Counted from the stretch's first letter, positions 22,572 through 34,923 are shown. The stretch: 64,000 nt of DNA from Henckelia pumila (GCF_033568475.1 NC_133123.1:133892930-133956929); one strand, 5' to 3'. Notes: generated by a model not told the origin, from the sequence alone. A program made the numbers and translations.

Positions 22572-25251
22572 TGTAACACCCGAAACTTTTAATACGTAAA
22601 TCCGCATGCATAATTAGGGAATTTAATTATTTAAATTTGTGATTTATGGGTTAAATAATTATGTGAATTATTTGTGCATGATTTAATTTATTTTTAAGCA
22701 TTTAACCCATAATTAGTGATTTTTAGGATTTTTAGTATTTTAATTATTTTATCGCGTAGACGGGACCGTGGACGGACAAGATGACAATTTTCTATCCAAA
22801 TTATTTTATGAGTCCTTTTAGAGCCCAAAAATATTATTTTGAGTTTTATTTCCTCAATATTTTTAGTATTTAATTTTATATAATTTTAGGAGTCCGTTTT
22901 TATTCAAAATGAGCCAAAATAATGATTTTTTAGTATTTTTAAAATTCCCTTAATTTAATATTTCGGGATTTTAATTTAGTTATCAGATTTTTTAGTATTA
23001 GTTGGAGCTTTTAAGTTATATATTTTATTATTAAAATCATTATTAAAATTTTTAATATCCTAAAACCTATTTTTAATTAAATTATAACCCTAAATTCTAC
23101 CCAAAACCTATCCCTACCCCCACGTTATTTCCACTCAGCCGACACCCATCCTCCATCTTCTTCTTCATCGAGCCATCACCCAAGGAAGACTCCATAGCCA
23201 CGTTTTTGAAGGTCCAAAGCTTGTCGTCGTCGTCCCGGACTCGTCACCTACGTTTTTCATCTTCAAACTTCGGTGAAAGGCATGTCTTCTTTCACTTTTC
23301 TTCACGATATCAGTAGTATACGTGTGTGTAGTATGTGCATCGAGATCCTTCAAAGAATTTTCAGAAAACAATTAGTTGTGTGGTTTGAAGTTTGCGTATT
23401 CATTGTTCATTCATCTCACGTTTTTGTCATGCTTGGATCGAGTCTAGCTGCTGGTCGGGTCTAGTAGGTTGTGTAGAAGGGGTCTAGGCTGGAATGGCTC
23501 GAGTGGTTCGAGCCAAACGAGCCTAGAACCAAGGCTAGAGCAGTTCGGCCGAGAGGGGTGCGCAGGTAGGGTTCTCGGGAAGGGCTCGGTTCGGCTAGGA
23601 GCTAGGCTGCATGGGTTGGGTTCAGGGGCTAGGTTCGAACCGCCCAGACATGGGCTACTTCTGGGCGGCGGCGCTCCGGCCAGGGGCGGCCGGAGCAGGC
23701 CGGCAGCAGCCAAGGAGTGGCTGCTGCTCACGGCCGCAGCCGAGACGGGAAAAGGGGGCGTCGAGTTTAGGGTTAGGGTTTGGTTTCGGGTCGGGTCTTT
23801 GGCTTGGGTCGGGTCAGTAGTGTGGTGGGTCGGGTTAAGTTGGTCCGGGTCCGGGTTGGTGGGCCGGGCTCGAGTCTTTTTAATTTTAAAGTATTTTATG
23901 ATTTAATTGGTTTTTGGGCCATTTAATTTGAAATAAAATGTTTTGGGTTCCATTTAATTACTTTGGGTTAAATTTAAGTATTTGGGCTTAATTAAATTAA
24001 TTAAGTGAGTCCACTAATTTTTATGGGCCTTGGGGCCCATGGAAGTTATTGGGCCAATCTTTGGGCTTTAAGGCCCATTGGGCCAAAAATAGGTTGTTAT
24101 TGGGCCAAGAATGTTTTAATGGGCTTTAATTATTTAATTGGGCTTAGAATAATTTTTATTGGGCTTAAGTATGTTATTGGGCCAGTCTCAGTGTTAATGG
24201 GCCAGATTTAAGTAAATGGGCTTGAGTGTTAGGGCCAGCAGTTCAGTACAATCCATGAGAAATTGCATGTGTCCTGAATATATATTTAATTATTTTTATG
24301 CATTGAAGATTATTTTTATATTTATATGTTAGTATGAAATTAAATTAAATATATATGAAGGACACACATTTTATTTAAGTGCATGCATTCATGAAATAAT
24401 TTTATGCATGATTTAATGTTTAAGGTTGAGCAAAAGAAAATATTTTATGTTGGAAGTTGAAGTAGTGTGACAATTTGAGGGGGATTCGTTCCCATATGTG
24501 AACTATTGAAGGGCAGTTTACTGCCAATTTAAGAGGTGATTCGTCACCGTCACGTACGTTGGTTTCCATGCTGATCAGTATTTGATGTATGATTTAAGGT
24601 TACACTATGGATACAACCATGCAATGTTAGAAAATAATTTGTTCAAAAATGTTTATGTATTATGTATGATTATGATATTTAAGTTAATTTATGTTATGTT
24701 GTGTCTGTTATTTTAAGCATGCTCATTCATGTATATGTTATGTATTAATATTAAAGTGATTTAAATTATTTTAAATCCTTGTTATGTTAGCATGTTGGGC
24801 TTCTAAACTCACTACACTGGTATGGTGCAGGTGAGTACGTAGAGGATGTAGTACCCACCGGAGGCGAGGACGTATGAGCAGACTGACAGTGATCCCCGTG
24901 ACCGTGATAGATGTCTGAGTCACATTGCATGTTTTGAATACTTCAGCATGTTATACATTTTAATTATTTTCAGTGGTTGTGGTTCGAAATATTTTTTTTA
25001 AATATTTTCAGTGCATGCAAACTTTAATCATTTTATTTATGCAGTATTTTAATTCAATATTTGACTCAGATATTTATTTTATTAAAGAATGCATTTTTAT
25101 TTGAGTTATTTATTTAGTTATTTATTTTTAAATCCATTTATTCTGTGCATATATGTATGGGCTTGTATGTACATGTTATATTTAGTAAGTATAAAAAAAA
25201 AAAAAAATTTCCGCATATTTATTTATTAATTATAGAGTTAGGGTCGTTTCA
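22572..25251 (+). repeat. 5' LTR of Tekay copy 1
   Basis: 2,680 bp. Contains a GC-rich block (23,470-23,870), a region of repeated TGGGCC/TGGGCTT motifs (23,920-24,235), a strong 5' splice-site match (CAG|GTGAGTA, GT at 24,831) and an A tract before the end. Against the 3' LTR it keeps about 44 bp near 23,700-23,745 that the 3' copy lacks. Confidence 0.95.
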
Positions 25252-25253
25252 GT

Positions 25254-25265
25254 TGGTATCAGAGC
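25254..25265 (+). promoter_or_regulatory. Primer-binding site, copy 1
   Basis: TGGTATCAGAGC two bases after the LTR, complementary to the 3' end of initiator tRNA-Met, the usual primer for plant chromoviruses. Confidence 0.93.
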
Positions 25266-25440
25266 ACGGTCCTTGGAGGGGTCATTACTGCTATGCGAGC
25301 TCAGAAATCCACGCTACCGGTCTGTAAGTTTTAAGTGTTTATAGTATAATTTATTTTTTTTAAGGATTTAAGTTAGCATTACTTTTAAACCACTTAGTTA
25401 TGCATGTCGATTTACGTAAAGAAATATGTGGTGGTGCAGA

Positions 25441-26499
25441 ATGCCTCCCAGACCGATGAACAGACGTGGGGGATCTCCACCTACACCTCCACCTCCACCT
25501 CCGCAGAACCCACTTGCAGCATTGGAGCAGGCCAATGCTACCTTGATGGCAGGAGTTACTGCTCTGTTAGAGCAGCAGGCTTCACGTCCCAGAATGTCCC
25601 ATGAGGAGGACGTAGCTGAGCGGTTCCAGAAGAAGGGGCCGAAGGAGTTCCTTGGTACCACCGATCCATTGGTGGCTGAGGGGTGGATTCGTTCTTTGAA
25701 GTCCATCTTTGCTTATATGGGGATCACAGATGCGGACAGGGTGAACTGTGCGACGTATATGTTGAGGGGAGACGCAGCTCTTTGGTGGGAGGGTGCTGCC
25801 AGGGGAGTACACCTCCCTACACTGTCTTGGGCGGAGTTCAGGCGTGTCTTCTACGCCAAGTATTTCACGGAGGATGTGAGGAGTCGCATGATCCGGGAGT
25901 TTATGAGTCTCCGGCAGGGGGACAGGTCAGTGGTGGAGTACGTGAGCCAGTTCGAGAAGGGCTGTCATTTTGTGCCTCTGATTGCAGACAGTCCACCGGA
26001 GAAGATGAGGCAGTTTGTGGAGGGACTGAGAGCGGATATTAAGCACGACGTACGTATGATGGATGTCGCTACATATGAGACGACAATTAGTAGAGCACTG
26101 AGGTCAGAGGAGGGTAGGAGAGAGATGCAGCGAGAGCAGCAGGGGAAGAGACAGTTTCAGTCGGGGTATCAGTGACCATCTTCGCAGCCTCCTGCGAAGA
26201 AGCAGTTTACTGGGCCGGCTAAGGGCCCGAATCCGCAGCAGAGGCCGCAGCAGCAGAGGCCACAGCAGCAGAGGAGCGGGGCCCCTAATGCTATAGGTTT
26301 TCCTACTTGCCCGAAGTGTCAGAAGATGTATTCGGGACCGTGTCTGTTGGGAGCAGGAGTTTGTTACCACTGCAGAGAGCCAGGGCATCAGATAGCTAAC
26401 CGCCCAAGGAAGAAGAACACTGCTGGTAGAGTGTTCGTCATGCAGGCAGAGGAGGCAGACCCAGGCACCTCCTTGATCACCGGTATATCTTATCCCTAG
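25441..26499 (+). pseudogene. Tekay gag (copy 1), one internal stop
   Basis: Starts MPPRPMNRRGG at the ATG at 25,441. The retrotransposon gag domain (PF03732 type) covers residues about 50-215 (EGWIRSLKSIFAYMG, ALWWEGAARG, FRRVFYAKYF, MRQFVEGLR). The frame meets TGA at 26,173-26,175, where copy 2 has CGA. It then continues through a Gln/Arg-rich linker to a CCHC knuckle whose last Cys is replaced by Arg (copy 2 keeps Cys). The unspliced frame ends at TAG 26,497-26,499 inside the putative intron. Gag packages the RNA and forms particles. Confidence 0.9.
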
Positions 26500-26687
26500 T
26501 ATTTTATAATTTTTCCTTTGGTTAAGAATTTCGTTTTTCTTTATGGAATTGTTGTTCTTTGGGTTATCTATCTGCATGTTAGAATAAGAAGCATGTTTTA
26601 CTTGTGATTAGAATTAAGGGTTAGTAGTGACTTGTTGGGGAAAAGTTTAGTAGTGGTATGAAATTGTTGAAAATTTTCTGTGTCCAG
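26483..26687 (+). other. Putative gag-pol intron, copy 1
   Basis: GT at 26,483 (ACCG|GTATATC) and AG at 26,686-26,687 (TGTCCAG|GGAG) bound 205 bp. Removing it joins the gag frame in phase to the protease frame; left in, gag ends after nine more bases. The same borders occur in copy 2. Splicing is inferred. Confidence 0.6.
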
Positions 26688-29600
26688 GGAGAATTCTAGT
26701 TGGAGGCAACTCCACGTTTGCATTGCTAGATTCAGGGGCTACGCATTTGTTTATCTCCCTGGAGTTTATCAGGCGGATAGGCATCACACCTGAGATTATT
26801 GACAGTGGATATGATGTTACTATGCCGTCCGGGCAGATTATTTCTACCTCGAAGGTTATTCGAGAACTGGAGTTGGAGCTTCAGGGACACTCCATTCGAG
26901 CAGATATGGTGGTTTTGCCATTGAGTGGTTTTGATTTGATTTTGGGTATGGACTGGTTGACAGTCAATGGAGCTTCGATTGATTTTCGTCGGAGGTCAGT
27001 GTCAGTGAAACCGTCAGGAGGCAACCCGTTTACTTTTCATGCATCTCAGAGCAGTGATTTTCCTCAGGTGATATCTCTTATTCAGGCAAGGAAGTTGTTG
27101 AGACGGGGTTGCCAGGGGTTTCTAGCGAGTATTGTCACGACCACAGAACCATCTAGCAGATCATTATCAGAGATAGAGGTGGTTCGTGACTTTCCGGATG
27201 TCTTTCCGGAGGATGTTGCAGGAATTCCACCAGTGAGAGATGTGGAGTTCAGCATCGACTTGGTGCCAGACACCGTGCCTATCTCTAAGGCACTGTACAG
27301 ACTTGCTCCGACCGAGATGAAAGAGTTGAAGGAGCAAATTCAGGAGTTATTAGAGAAAGACTTTGTTCGTCCTAGCTTTTCTCCATGGGGGGCTCCAGTG
27401 TTATTTGTGAAGAAGAAGGATGGCAGTATGAGACTGTGCATCGATTATCGAGAGCTCAATAGGGTCACAGTGAAGAATAAGTATCCACTGCCGAAGATAG
27501 ATGATTTATTTGATCAGTTGCAGGGAGCTTCAGTGTTCTCCAAGATCGACCTGTGATCTGGTTATCATCAGCTGCGTGTTAGAGATGCAGATGTGTCCAA
27601 GACTGCTTTCCGGACACGGTATGGGCATTACGAGTTCCTAGTGATGCCATTTGGGATTACCAATGCTCCAACGGTTTTCATGGATCTCATGAACCGAGTT
27701 TTCAGCCGTATCTAGATCAGTTCATCATAGTCTTCATTGATGATATCTTGATCTACTCTAGGAGCATTGAGGAGCATAGACAGCATCTACAGACAGCCTT
27801 GCAGACCTTGAGTGAGCATCGGTTGTATGCCAAGTTCAGCAAGTGCGAGTTTTGGCTCGAGCAGGTGGCATTTCTTGGCCACATTATTTCGAGAGATGAG
27901 ATTGCAGTTGATCAGTCGAAGGTTGAGGCAGTGCAGAATTGGGGTATTCCGAAGAATGCTTCGGAGATTCGCAGTTTCTTGGGTTTGGCAGGATATTATA
28001 GGAAGTTCATCAAGGGTTTTTCCTCTATTGCAGTACCCTTGACTTCCTTAACCAAGAAGAATGCGAAGTTTATCTGGAGTTCAGACTGTCAGAGGAGTTT
28101 CGATCAGCTGAAGGAAGCACTCACTACTGCACCGGTGTTAGCAGTGACAGTACCTCACGAGGAGTTAGTGGTGTACACCGACGCGTCTAAGCTGGGTTTA
28201 GGCGCAGTACTTATGTAGTGTGGCAAGGTTATTGCGTATGCGTCGAGGCAGCTGAAGGTTCATGAGCAGAATTACCCGACGCATGACTTGGAGTTAGCAG
28301 CAGTGGTTTTCGCTTTGAAAATCTGGAGGCACTATCTGTATGGCGAGAAGTGCAAGATTTTCACTGATCACAAGAGCCTCAAGTACTTCTTCACCCAGAA
28401 GGAGTTGAACATGAGGCAACGGAGATGGTTGGAGTTGGTGAAGGATTATGACTGTGACATTAGCTACCATCCGGGTAAAGCTAATGTAGTAGCAGATGCT
28501 TTGAGTCGGAAGTCGTCAGTGGTATCATGTTTGACCGTACAGTTACCACTACAGAGCGAGATTCAGAGATTTGACTTGGAGTGTTATCCGAGTGGTCATG
28601 CACCGAGCTTGTTAGTATTGACGGTGCAGCCAGTTCTGCGAGATCGGATCAGGGATGGACAGTCTACTGATGAGGAGTTGCAGCGATGGAGACAGAGAGA
28701 TGAGGCTAGGGGTAACCTCTTGTATACAGTGGTGGATGGTATTGTTCAGTACCGTGGTAGGATGTGGGTACCGAACATCGATCAGTTGAGAGCTGAGATT
28801 TTATTAGAGGCTCACACATCTCCGTACTCCATTCACCCCGGAAGTACGAAGATGTACAGAGATTTGCAACTATTGTATTGGTGGCCCGGGATGAAGAGAG
28901 ACATCGGGAGAGTGGTGTCAGAGTGCTTGACTTGTCAGCAAGTCAAGGCAGAGCATCAGCGTCCAGCAGGACTTCTTAGACCTCTTCCTATTACGGAATG
29001 GAAATGAGAGAATATTACGATGGACTTTGTGGTTGGCTTACCGAGGAGTGCCAGAGGTTGCAAAGCGATTTGGGTGATTGTGGATAGACTTACCAAGTCA
29101 GCTCATTTCTTGCCGGTGAGGAATACTTACTCATTGACACAGTATGCAGAGCTTTACATCAAGGAGATTGTTAGGTTGCATGGCATACCAGTGTCAATTG
29201 TGTCAGACAGAGATCCGAGATTCACATCCGCGTTTTGGAAGAGTCTGCACATAGCTATGGGGACTAGACTTTTGTTCAGCACAACATTCCATCCCCAGAC
29301 AGATGGTCAGTCTGAGAGAGTGATTCAGGTTCTCGAGGATCTTCTGAGAGCTTGTGTCATCGATTTTCAGGGCTCGTGGGAGACTAGACTGCCATTAGTG
29401 GAGTTTACCTATAACAACAGTTTTCAGTCGTCTATAGGTATGGCTCCTTATGCAGCATTGTATGGGAGGAGATGCAGATCTCCTGTGCATTGGGATGAGG
29501 TTGGTGAGAGGATTTTACTTGGTCCTGAGATTGTGCAGCAGACAGCTGACATTGTGACTCAGATTCGAGATCGGATGAGGACTGCTCAGAGTCGTCAGAA

Positions 29601-30060
29601 GAGTTATGCAGATACCATACGATGAGATTTGGAGTTCGCTGTAGGTGATCACGTATTCCTGAAGGTGTCACCTATGAAGGGAGTAGTGCGATTTGGCCGG
29701 AGAGGCAAGCTTAATCCGAGGTATATAGGGCCATTCGAGATCTTGGAGAGAGTTGGCACGTTGGCCTACCGTTTAGCTCTACCACCAGGGATAGCGGCAG
29801 TGCACAACGTTTTCCATGTATCCATGCTTCTGAGATATGTCTCCAACCCGTCGCATGTGTTGGATTTTGAGCCTCTTCAGTTGACACCAGAGTTAGCATT
29901 TGAGGAGAGGCCTATACGGATCTTGGCTAGGGAGGAGCGGAGGCTTAGGACGCGTGTCATACCGATGGTCAGAGTCCAGTGGCTGAATCACTCGGAGGAG
30001 GAAGCTACTTGGGAGACCGAGGCAGATATGAGGACTCGCTACCCGGAGTTGTTCGGGTAA
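26688..30060 (+). pseudogene. Tekay pol (PR-RT-RNase H-integrase-chromodomain), copy 1, broken
   Basis: Domains in order: aspartic protease (LDSGATH), reverse transcriptase ([28 protein letters not shown]), RNase H ([15 protein letters not shown]), integrase with HHCC finger ([10 protein letters not shown]), the DDE core (MDFVVGLPR, VSDRDPRFTS, HPQTDGQSERVIQVLEDLL), a GPF-type tail and a chromodomain (VQWLNHSEEEATWE). Breaks: TGA 27,554-27,556; a one-base deletion near 27,700; TAG 28,216-28,218; TGA 29,005-29,007; TGA 29,623-29,625. The final stop TAA is at 30,058. Compared with copy 2 the internal stops are C-to-T or G-to-A, except the first TGA, which both share. Confidence 0.93.
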
Positions 30061-30090
30061 GTACTTTAATTTCGAGGACGAAATCCAATT

Positions 30091-30119
30091 TAAGGGGGGG
30101 GGGGGGGGGGGGGGTGAAT
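30091..30119 (+). promoter_or_regulatory. Polypurine tract, copy 1, expanded poly-G
   Basis: TAA followed by 21 G then TGAAT directly before the 3' LTR. It primes plus-strand synthesis in LTR elements. Copy 2 has only seven G here, so the tract has expanded (or is a sequencing or assembly length error). Confidence 0.85.
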
Positions 30120-32765
30120 TGTAACACCCGAAACTTTTAATACGTAAATCCGCATGCTTAATTAGGGAATTTAATTATTTAAATTTGTGATTTATGGGTT
30201 AAATAATTATGTGAATTATTTGTGTATGATTTAATTTATTTTTAAGCATTTAACCCATAATTAGTGATTTTTAGGATTTTTAGTATTTTAATTATTTTAT
30301 CGCGTAGACGGGACCGTGGACGGACGAGATGACAACTTTCTATTCAAATTATTTTATGAGTCCTTTTAGAGCCCAAAAATATTATTTTGAGTTTTATTTC
30401 CTCAATATTTTTAGTATTTAATTTTATATAATTTTAGGAGTCCGTTTTTATTCAAAATGAGCCAAAATAATGACTTTTTAGTATTTTTAAAATTCCCTTA
30501 ATTTAATATTTCGGGATTTTAATTTAGTTATCAGATTTTTTAGTATTAGTTGGATCTTTTAAGTTATATATTTTATTATTAAAATCATTATTAAAATTTT
30601 TAATATCCTAAAACCTATTTTTAATTAAATTATAACCCTAAATTCTACCCAAAACCTATCCCTACCCCCACGTTATTTCCACTCAGCCGACACCCATCCT
30701 CCATCTTCTTCTTCATCGAGCCATCACCCAAGGAAGACTCCATAGCCACGTTTTTGAAGGTCCAAAGCTTGTCGTCGTCGTCCCGTCGTCCCGGACTCGT
30801 CACCTACGTTTTTCCTCTTCAAACTTCGGTGAAAGGCATGTATTCTTTCACCTTTCTTCACGATATCAGTAGTATACGTGTGTGTAGTATGTGCATCGAG
30901 ATCCTTCAAAGAATTTTCAGAAAACAATTAGTTGTGTGGTTTGAAGTTTGCGTATTCATTGTTCATTCATCTCACATTTTTGTCATGCTTGGATCGAGTC
31001 TAGCTGCTGGTCGGGTCTATTAGGTTGTGTAGAAGGGGTCTAGGCTGGAATGGCTCGAGTGGTTCGAGCCAAACGAGCCTAGAACCAAGGCTAGAGCAGT
31101 TCGGCCGAGAGGGGTGCGCAGGTAGGGTTCTCGGGAAGGGCTCGGTTCGGCTAGGAGCTAGGCTGCATGGGTTGGGTTCAGGGGCTAGGTTCGAACCGCC
31201 CAGACGTGGGCTACGTCTGGGCGGTGGCGCTCCGGCCAGGGGCGGCTGGAGCAGGCCGGGAAAAGGGGGCGTCGGGTTTAGGGTTAGGGTTTGGTTCCGG
31301 GTCGGGTCTTTGGCTTGGGTCGGGTCAGTAGTGTGGTGGGTCGGGTTAAGTTGGTCCGGGTCCGGGTTGGTGGGCCGGGCTCGAGTCTTTTTAATTTTAA
31401 AGTATTTTATGATTTAATTGGTTTTTGGGCCATTTAATTTGAAATAAAATGTTTTGGGTTTCATTTAATTACTTTGGGTTAAATTTAAGTATTTGGGCTT
31501 AATTAAATTAATTAAGTGAGTCCACTAATTTTTATGGGCCTTGGGGCCCATGGAAGTTATTGGGCCAATCTTTGGGCTTTAGGGCCCATTGGGCCAAAAA
31601 TAGGTTGTTATTGGGCCAAGAATGTTTTAATGAGCTTTAATTATTTAATTGGGCTTAGAATAATTTTTATTGGGCTTAAGTATGTTATTGGGCCAGTCTC
31701 AGTGTTAATGGGCCAGATTTAAGTAAATGGGCTTGAGTGTTAGGGCCAGCAGTTCAGTACAATCCATGAGAAATTGCATGTGTCCTGAATATATATTTAA
31801 TTATTTTTATGCATTGAAGATTATTTTTATATTTATCTGTTAGTATGAAATTAAATTAAATATATATGAAGGACACACATTTTATTTAAGTGCATGCATT
31901 CATGAAATAATTTTATGCATGATTTAATGTTTAAGGTTGAGCAAAAGAAAATATTTTATGTTGAAAGTTGAAGTAGTGTGACAATTTGAGGGGGATTCGT
32001 CCCCATATGTGAACTATTGAAGGGCAGTTTACTGCCAATTTAAGAGGTGATTCGTCACCGCCACGTACGTTGGTTTCCACGCTGATCAGTATTTGATGTA
32101 TGATTTAAGGTTACACTATGGATACAACCATGCAATGTTAGAAAATAATTTGCTCAACAATGTTTATGTATTATGTATGATTATGATATTTAAGTTAATT
32201 TAAGTTATGTTGTGTCATGATGTTATTTTAAGCATGCTCATTCATGTATATGTTATGTATTAGTATTAAAGTGATTTAAATTATTTTAAATCCTTGTTAT
32301 GTTAGCATGTTGGGCTTCTAAGCTCACTACACTGGTATGGTGCAGGTGAGTACGTAGAGGATGTAGTACCCACCGGAGGCGAGGACGTATGAGCAGACTG
32401 GCAGTGATCCCCGTGACCGTGATAGATGTCTGAGTCACATTGCATGTTTTGAATACTTCAGCATGTTATACATTTTAATTATTTTCAGTGGTTGTGGTTT
32501 GGAATATTTTATTTAAATATTTTCAGTGCATGCAAACTTTAATCATTTTATTTATGCAGTATTTTAATTCAATATTTGACTCAGATATTTATTTTATTAA
32601 AGAATGCATTTTTATTTGAGTTATTTATTTAGTTATTTATTTTTAAATCCATTTATTCTGTGCATATATGTATGAGCATGTATGTACATGTTATATTTAG
32701 TAAGTATAAAAAAAAAAAAAAATTCCGCATATTTATTTATTAATTATAGAGTTAGGGTCGTTTCA
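30120..32765 (+). repeat. 3' LTR of Tekay copy 1
   Basis: 2,646 bp, almost identical to the 5' LTR. It lacks about 44 bp of the GC-rich block near 31,255 and has an extra CGTCCCGTC-type 9 bp duplication near 30,780. The high similarity argues for a recent insertion. Confidence 0.95.
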
Positions 32766-32770
32766 TATAA

Positions 32771-33823
32771 TATATTAAGTTGTGCTTGTAAAAAAACACA
32801 AATAAACTCAGTCATCAGAATATCAAAATGCAATATTAACGCAATAGGCACATTGTCCTGGACACCAACACATATTAATTCTGAAGGGGTACACATATAC
32901 TAACTCAAAATGTTTTCTACCATAAACATATCCAGCAATACAAATTTTAAAGTTCATGGATCTTTACTAAACAAATTTCGGATAATATGGTTTTCGTAAT
33001 ACGCGTTCTAACACTATTCATCGTGCAATCTTTTTCGTAGTTCCATGCTTCATCGTCGTCTCGAGCGTAGCACTATATTTTTTTTTGAGAAGATAAGTAA
33101 AAACATGAATTTAGAGTAAATTATGCCATTTTTTAGTACAATAAACTACAAGAAAAAATCGATCAAACAAACAATGGTTTGAAAAATAAACTTCAACAAA
33201 ATAAACAAAAAATGCACATAAACTTGAAAAAAAGACGATAACCATAATTTTTAGCTTAAACAAAATTCAAATATAAACAAAAAAAATGAATAAAATGTAT
33301 TATAAGGACTGGACACCATCTTATATTTTAAGATTGTGATTAATCATCAATTTTTCAATTTCATATCTTCTGGTAGCTCACTTTTATATTGACAATTGTA
33401 GAAAACTACTTGCAACTTCTACCAACTAAAATATGTAATTATCAAAGGAATTAACTGTCTTTGTTAACACACTTGGATCTTCCAGCCTTCTTGAACGATA
33501 GCATAATAACACAAATTATATCGATAACCTACAAAATAAATCACATAAATTTAGCCCCTGATCAAAGAGCGACACATTGACCAACGACACCCAAGAAGAA
33601 TATACAGCTAAAAAATATAACCAACAACAGTCATTATCTTCATCCAACAACCCTTTTTTATTCCGCAAATGTTTTGCAAAATACGAAGAAAATATGAAAT
33701 CGCAAGTGCAACATTAAATTAATCAACACACCACACAAGGAGTTTGAATGCAATAAATAAATCAATCACCTATTTCCTCCGACCCTTTAACAACCACACA
33801 ATGCAATTTATCAAATTGTGTAA
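32771..33823. other. MULE interior right of the Tekay insertion
   Basis: No gene recognised. AT-rich sequence continuing the MULE up to the right TIR. Confidence 0.5.
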
Positions 33824-34724
33824 TTGAATCAATAACACTTTAATTTTTTTTTAAAAAAAACACCACTTAGCTTACATTAATTTCCAATCCAAAAAATTCA
33901 ACCACAAACATAGATTATATTAACGGAATCTCTAATTCAATTTAAAAAATAACACCAAAGAGAATTTCTAATAGTTTCGCTGCTACTGCTGCTTTGATTC
34001 GAACAATCAAAGCAGCATTCAAAACAACAAAATCAATTACATAAATCTACCTATACGCATCAAGAAAATTGAATCAAAATCACGAGGCATAATGTGAAAA
34101 ATCAAATCTAGGAAAACTACAGAAACATTGTCATGCTTACTGGGATTACAAATATTAATTCAAGGTTTTCAGATTCATCTTCAACACCTTCGTTGTCCGA
34201 GAGGCTAGGGATTTAATGTAGAAATCGTGAAATAGAGGAGAGGAGAAAATCGCAAGGTAAGATCGTATCAACTAGAAAAAAATACAAGGATATGATTTAC
34301 CGTATAATTTTTATCACGGAGTCAGCTTTCTCTCCAGTCGCCTTCCTTGTCCATGGTGGAATTTTACTGTACAAATCTTGAAAGAGGAGATGAGAAAAAA
34401 GGTGAAAAACGTGAAGGGAAGAGGTCAGCTTCCTCTCCGGTGGCCTTCGTCGTCCATGACTGGGGTTTTACAGTCAAAATCGTGTAAGAGAAGATAAGAA
34501 AAGAGGTGAAAAATAAACCTGCTTGTGAGAAAATAGGTTAAAAACAAACGGCATGAGAAAAGAGGTGAAGAGAAGAGAGAGAAGGTGAAATACACGTGAT
34601 TGTGTTGACTAGGGAGTTAAAAGAAATAACTTTTGAGGTTCAGGGAGTGCAATACTAAATTGAAGGGCATGGGGACTGATCTCTAAGTTGGGTTTGGTAA
34701 TAGGGATTTATCTCCATATCCCCC
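33824..34724 (-). repeat. Right terminal inverted repeat of the large MULE
   Basis: Inverse copy of the left TIR with scattered substitutions. Near 33,975 the small repeat differs (GCTGCTACTGCTGC against the left arm), showing that the arms have diverged since insertion. Confidence 0.9.
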
Positions 34725-34923
34725 AATAAATTTTGCATCTATATCGAAAAATGATTCTTAAAAAAAAAACAAACTTATTGAATAACTTCAAAATATACGT
34801 GTATAATTTTAAATAATATATTTATTCTATAAAATAATTATCATAAAGATATATAACATAAAAAATGAAAAACAAAAATCAATCTATAGCAGCATTTTAA
34901 AATATTTATTTTTCGCTGGTATA

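Larger units (their letters stand above)
22572..32765 (+). mobile_element. Tekay-type Ty3/gypsy chromovirus, copy 1 (with 5 bp TSD)
   Basis: 10,194 bp. LTRs start TGTAACACCCG and end GGTCGTTTCA. TATAA flanks both ends (22,567-22,571; 32,766-32,770). The internal order is primer site, gag, PR-RT-RH-integrase, chromodomain, purine tract. Very long LTRs (2.6-2.7 kb) and a C-terminal chromodomain fit the Tekay/Del clade. It lies inside the MULE, so it is younger. Pol has one frameshift and several stops, so it is not autonomous now. Confidence 0.95.
16555..34724. mobile_element. Large Mutator-like element with ~0.9 kb TIRs, split by a Tekay insertion
   Basis: The sequence from 16,555 rightwards to about 17,481 is repeated in inverse orientation from 34,724 leftwards to about 33,824. 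Outer ends read GGGGATTTGGAGATAAAT and, inversely, GGGGGATATGGAGATAAAT. The 9 bp AATAAATTT lies immediately outside both ends (16,546-16,554; 34,725-34,733), the hallmark of Mutator insertion. Total 18,170 bp; without the nested Tekay and its 5 bp duplication it is about 7.97 kb. The interior holds ~220 bp repeats, two opposed ~140 bp arrays and a Ulp1-like fragment. I see no transposase, so it was probably mobilised in trans. Confidence 0.9.

Noticed and set aside
23764..23785. GTTTAGGGTTAGGGTTTGG as an interstitial telomere repeat
   Set aside because: Only about three units, inside an LTR and repeated in the other LTR; common in GC-rich plant leaders.
23469..23906. 145-codon frame in the Tekay 5' LTR (again at 31,025-31,417)
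   Set aside because: It lies in the GC-rich LTR block, differs by indels between the LTRs and has no domain.
24005..24235. TGGGCC/TGGGCTT repeats as TCP-factor promoter sites
   Set aside because: They are part of a degenerate repeat block in the LTR and are deleted in copy 2.
27554..27556. Programmed readthrough of the shared TGA as an established mechanism
   Set aside because: The following bases (TCTGG) are not a known strong readthrough context and other private stops follow; kept only as one option.
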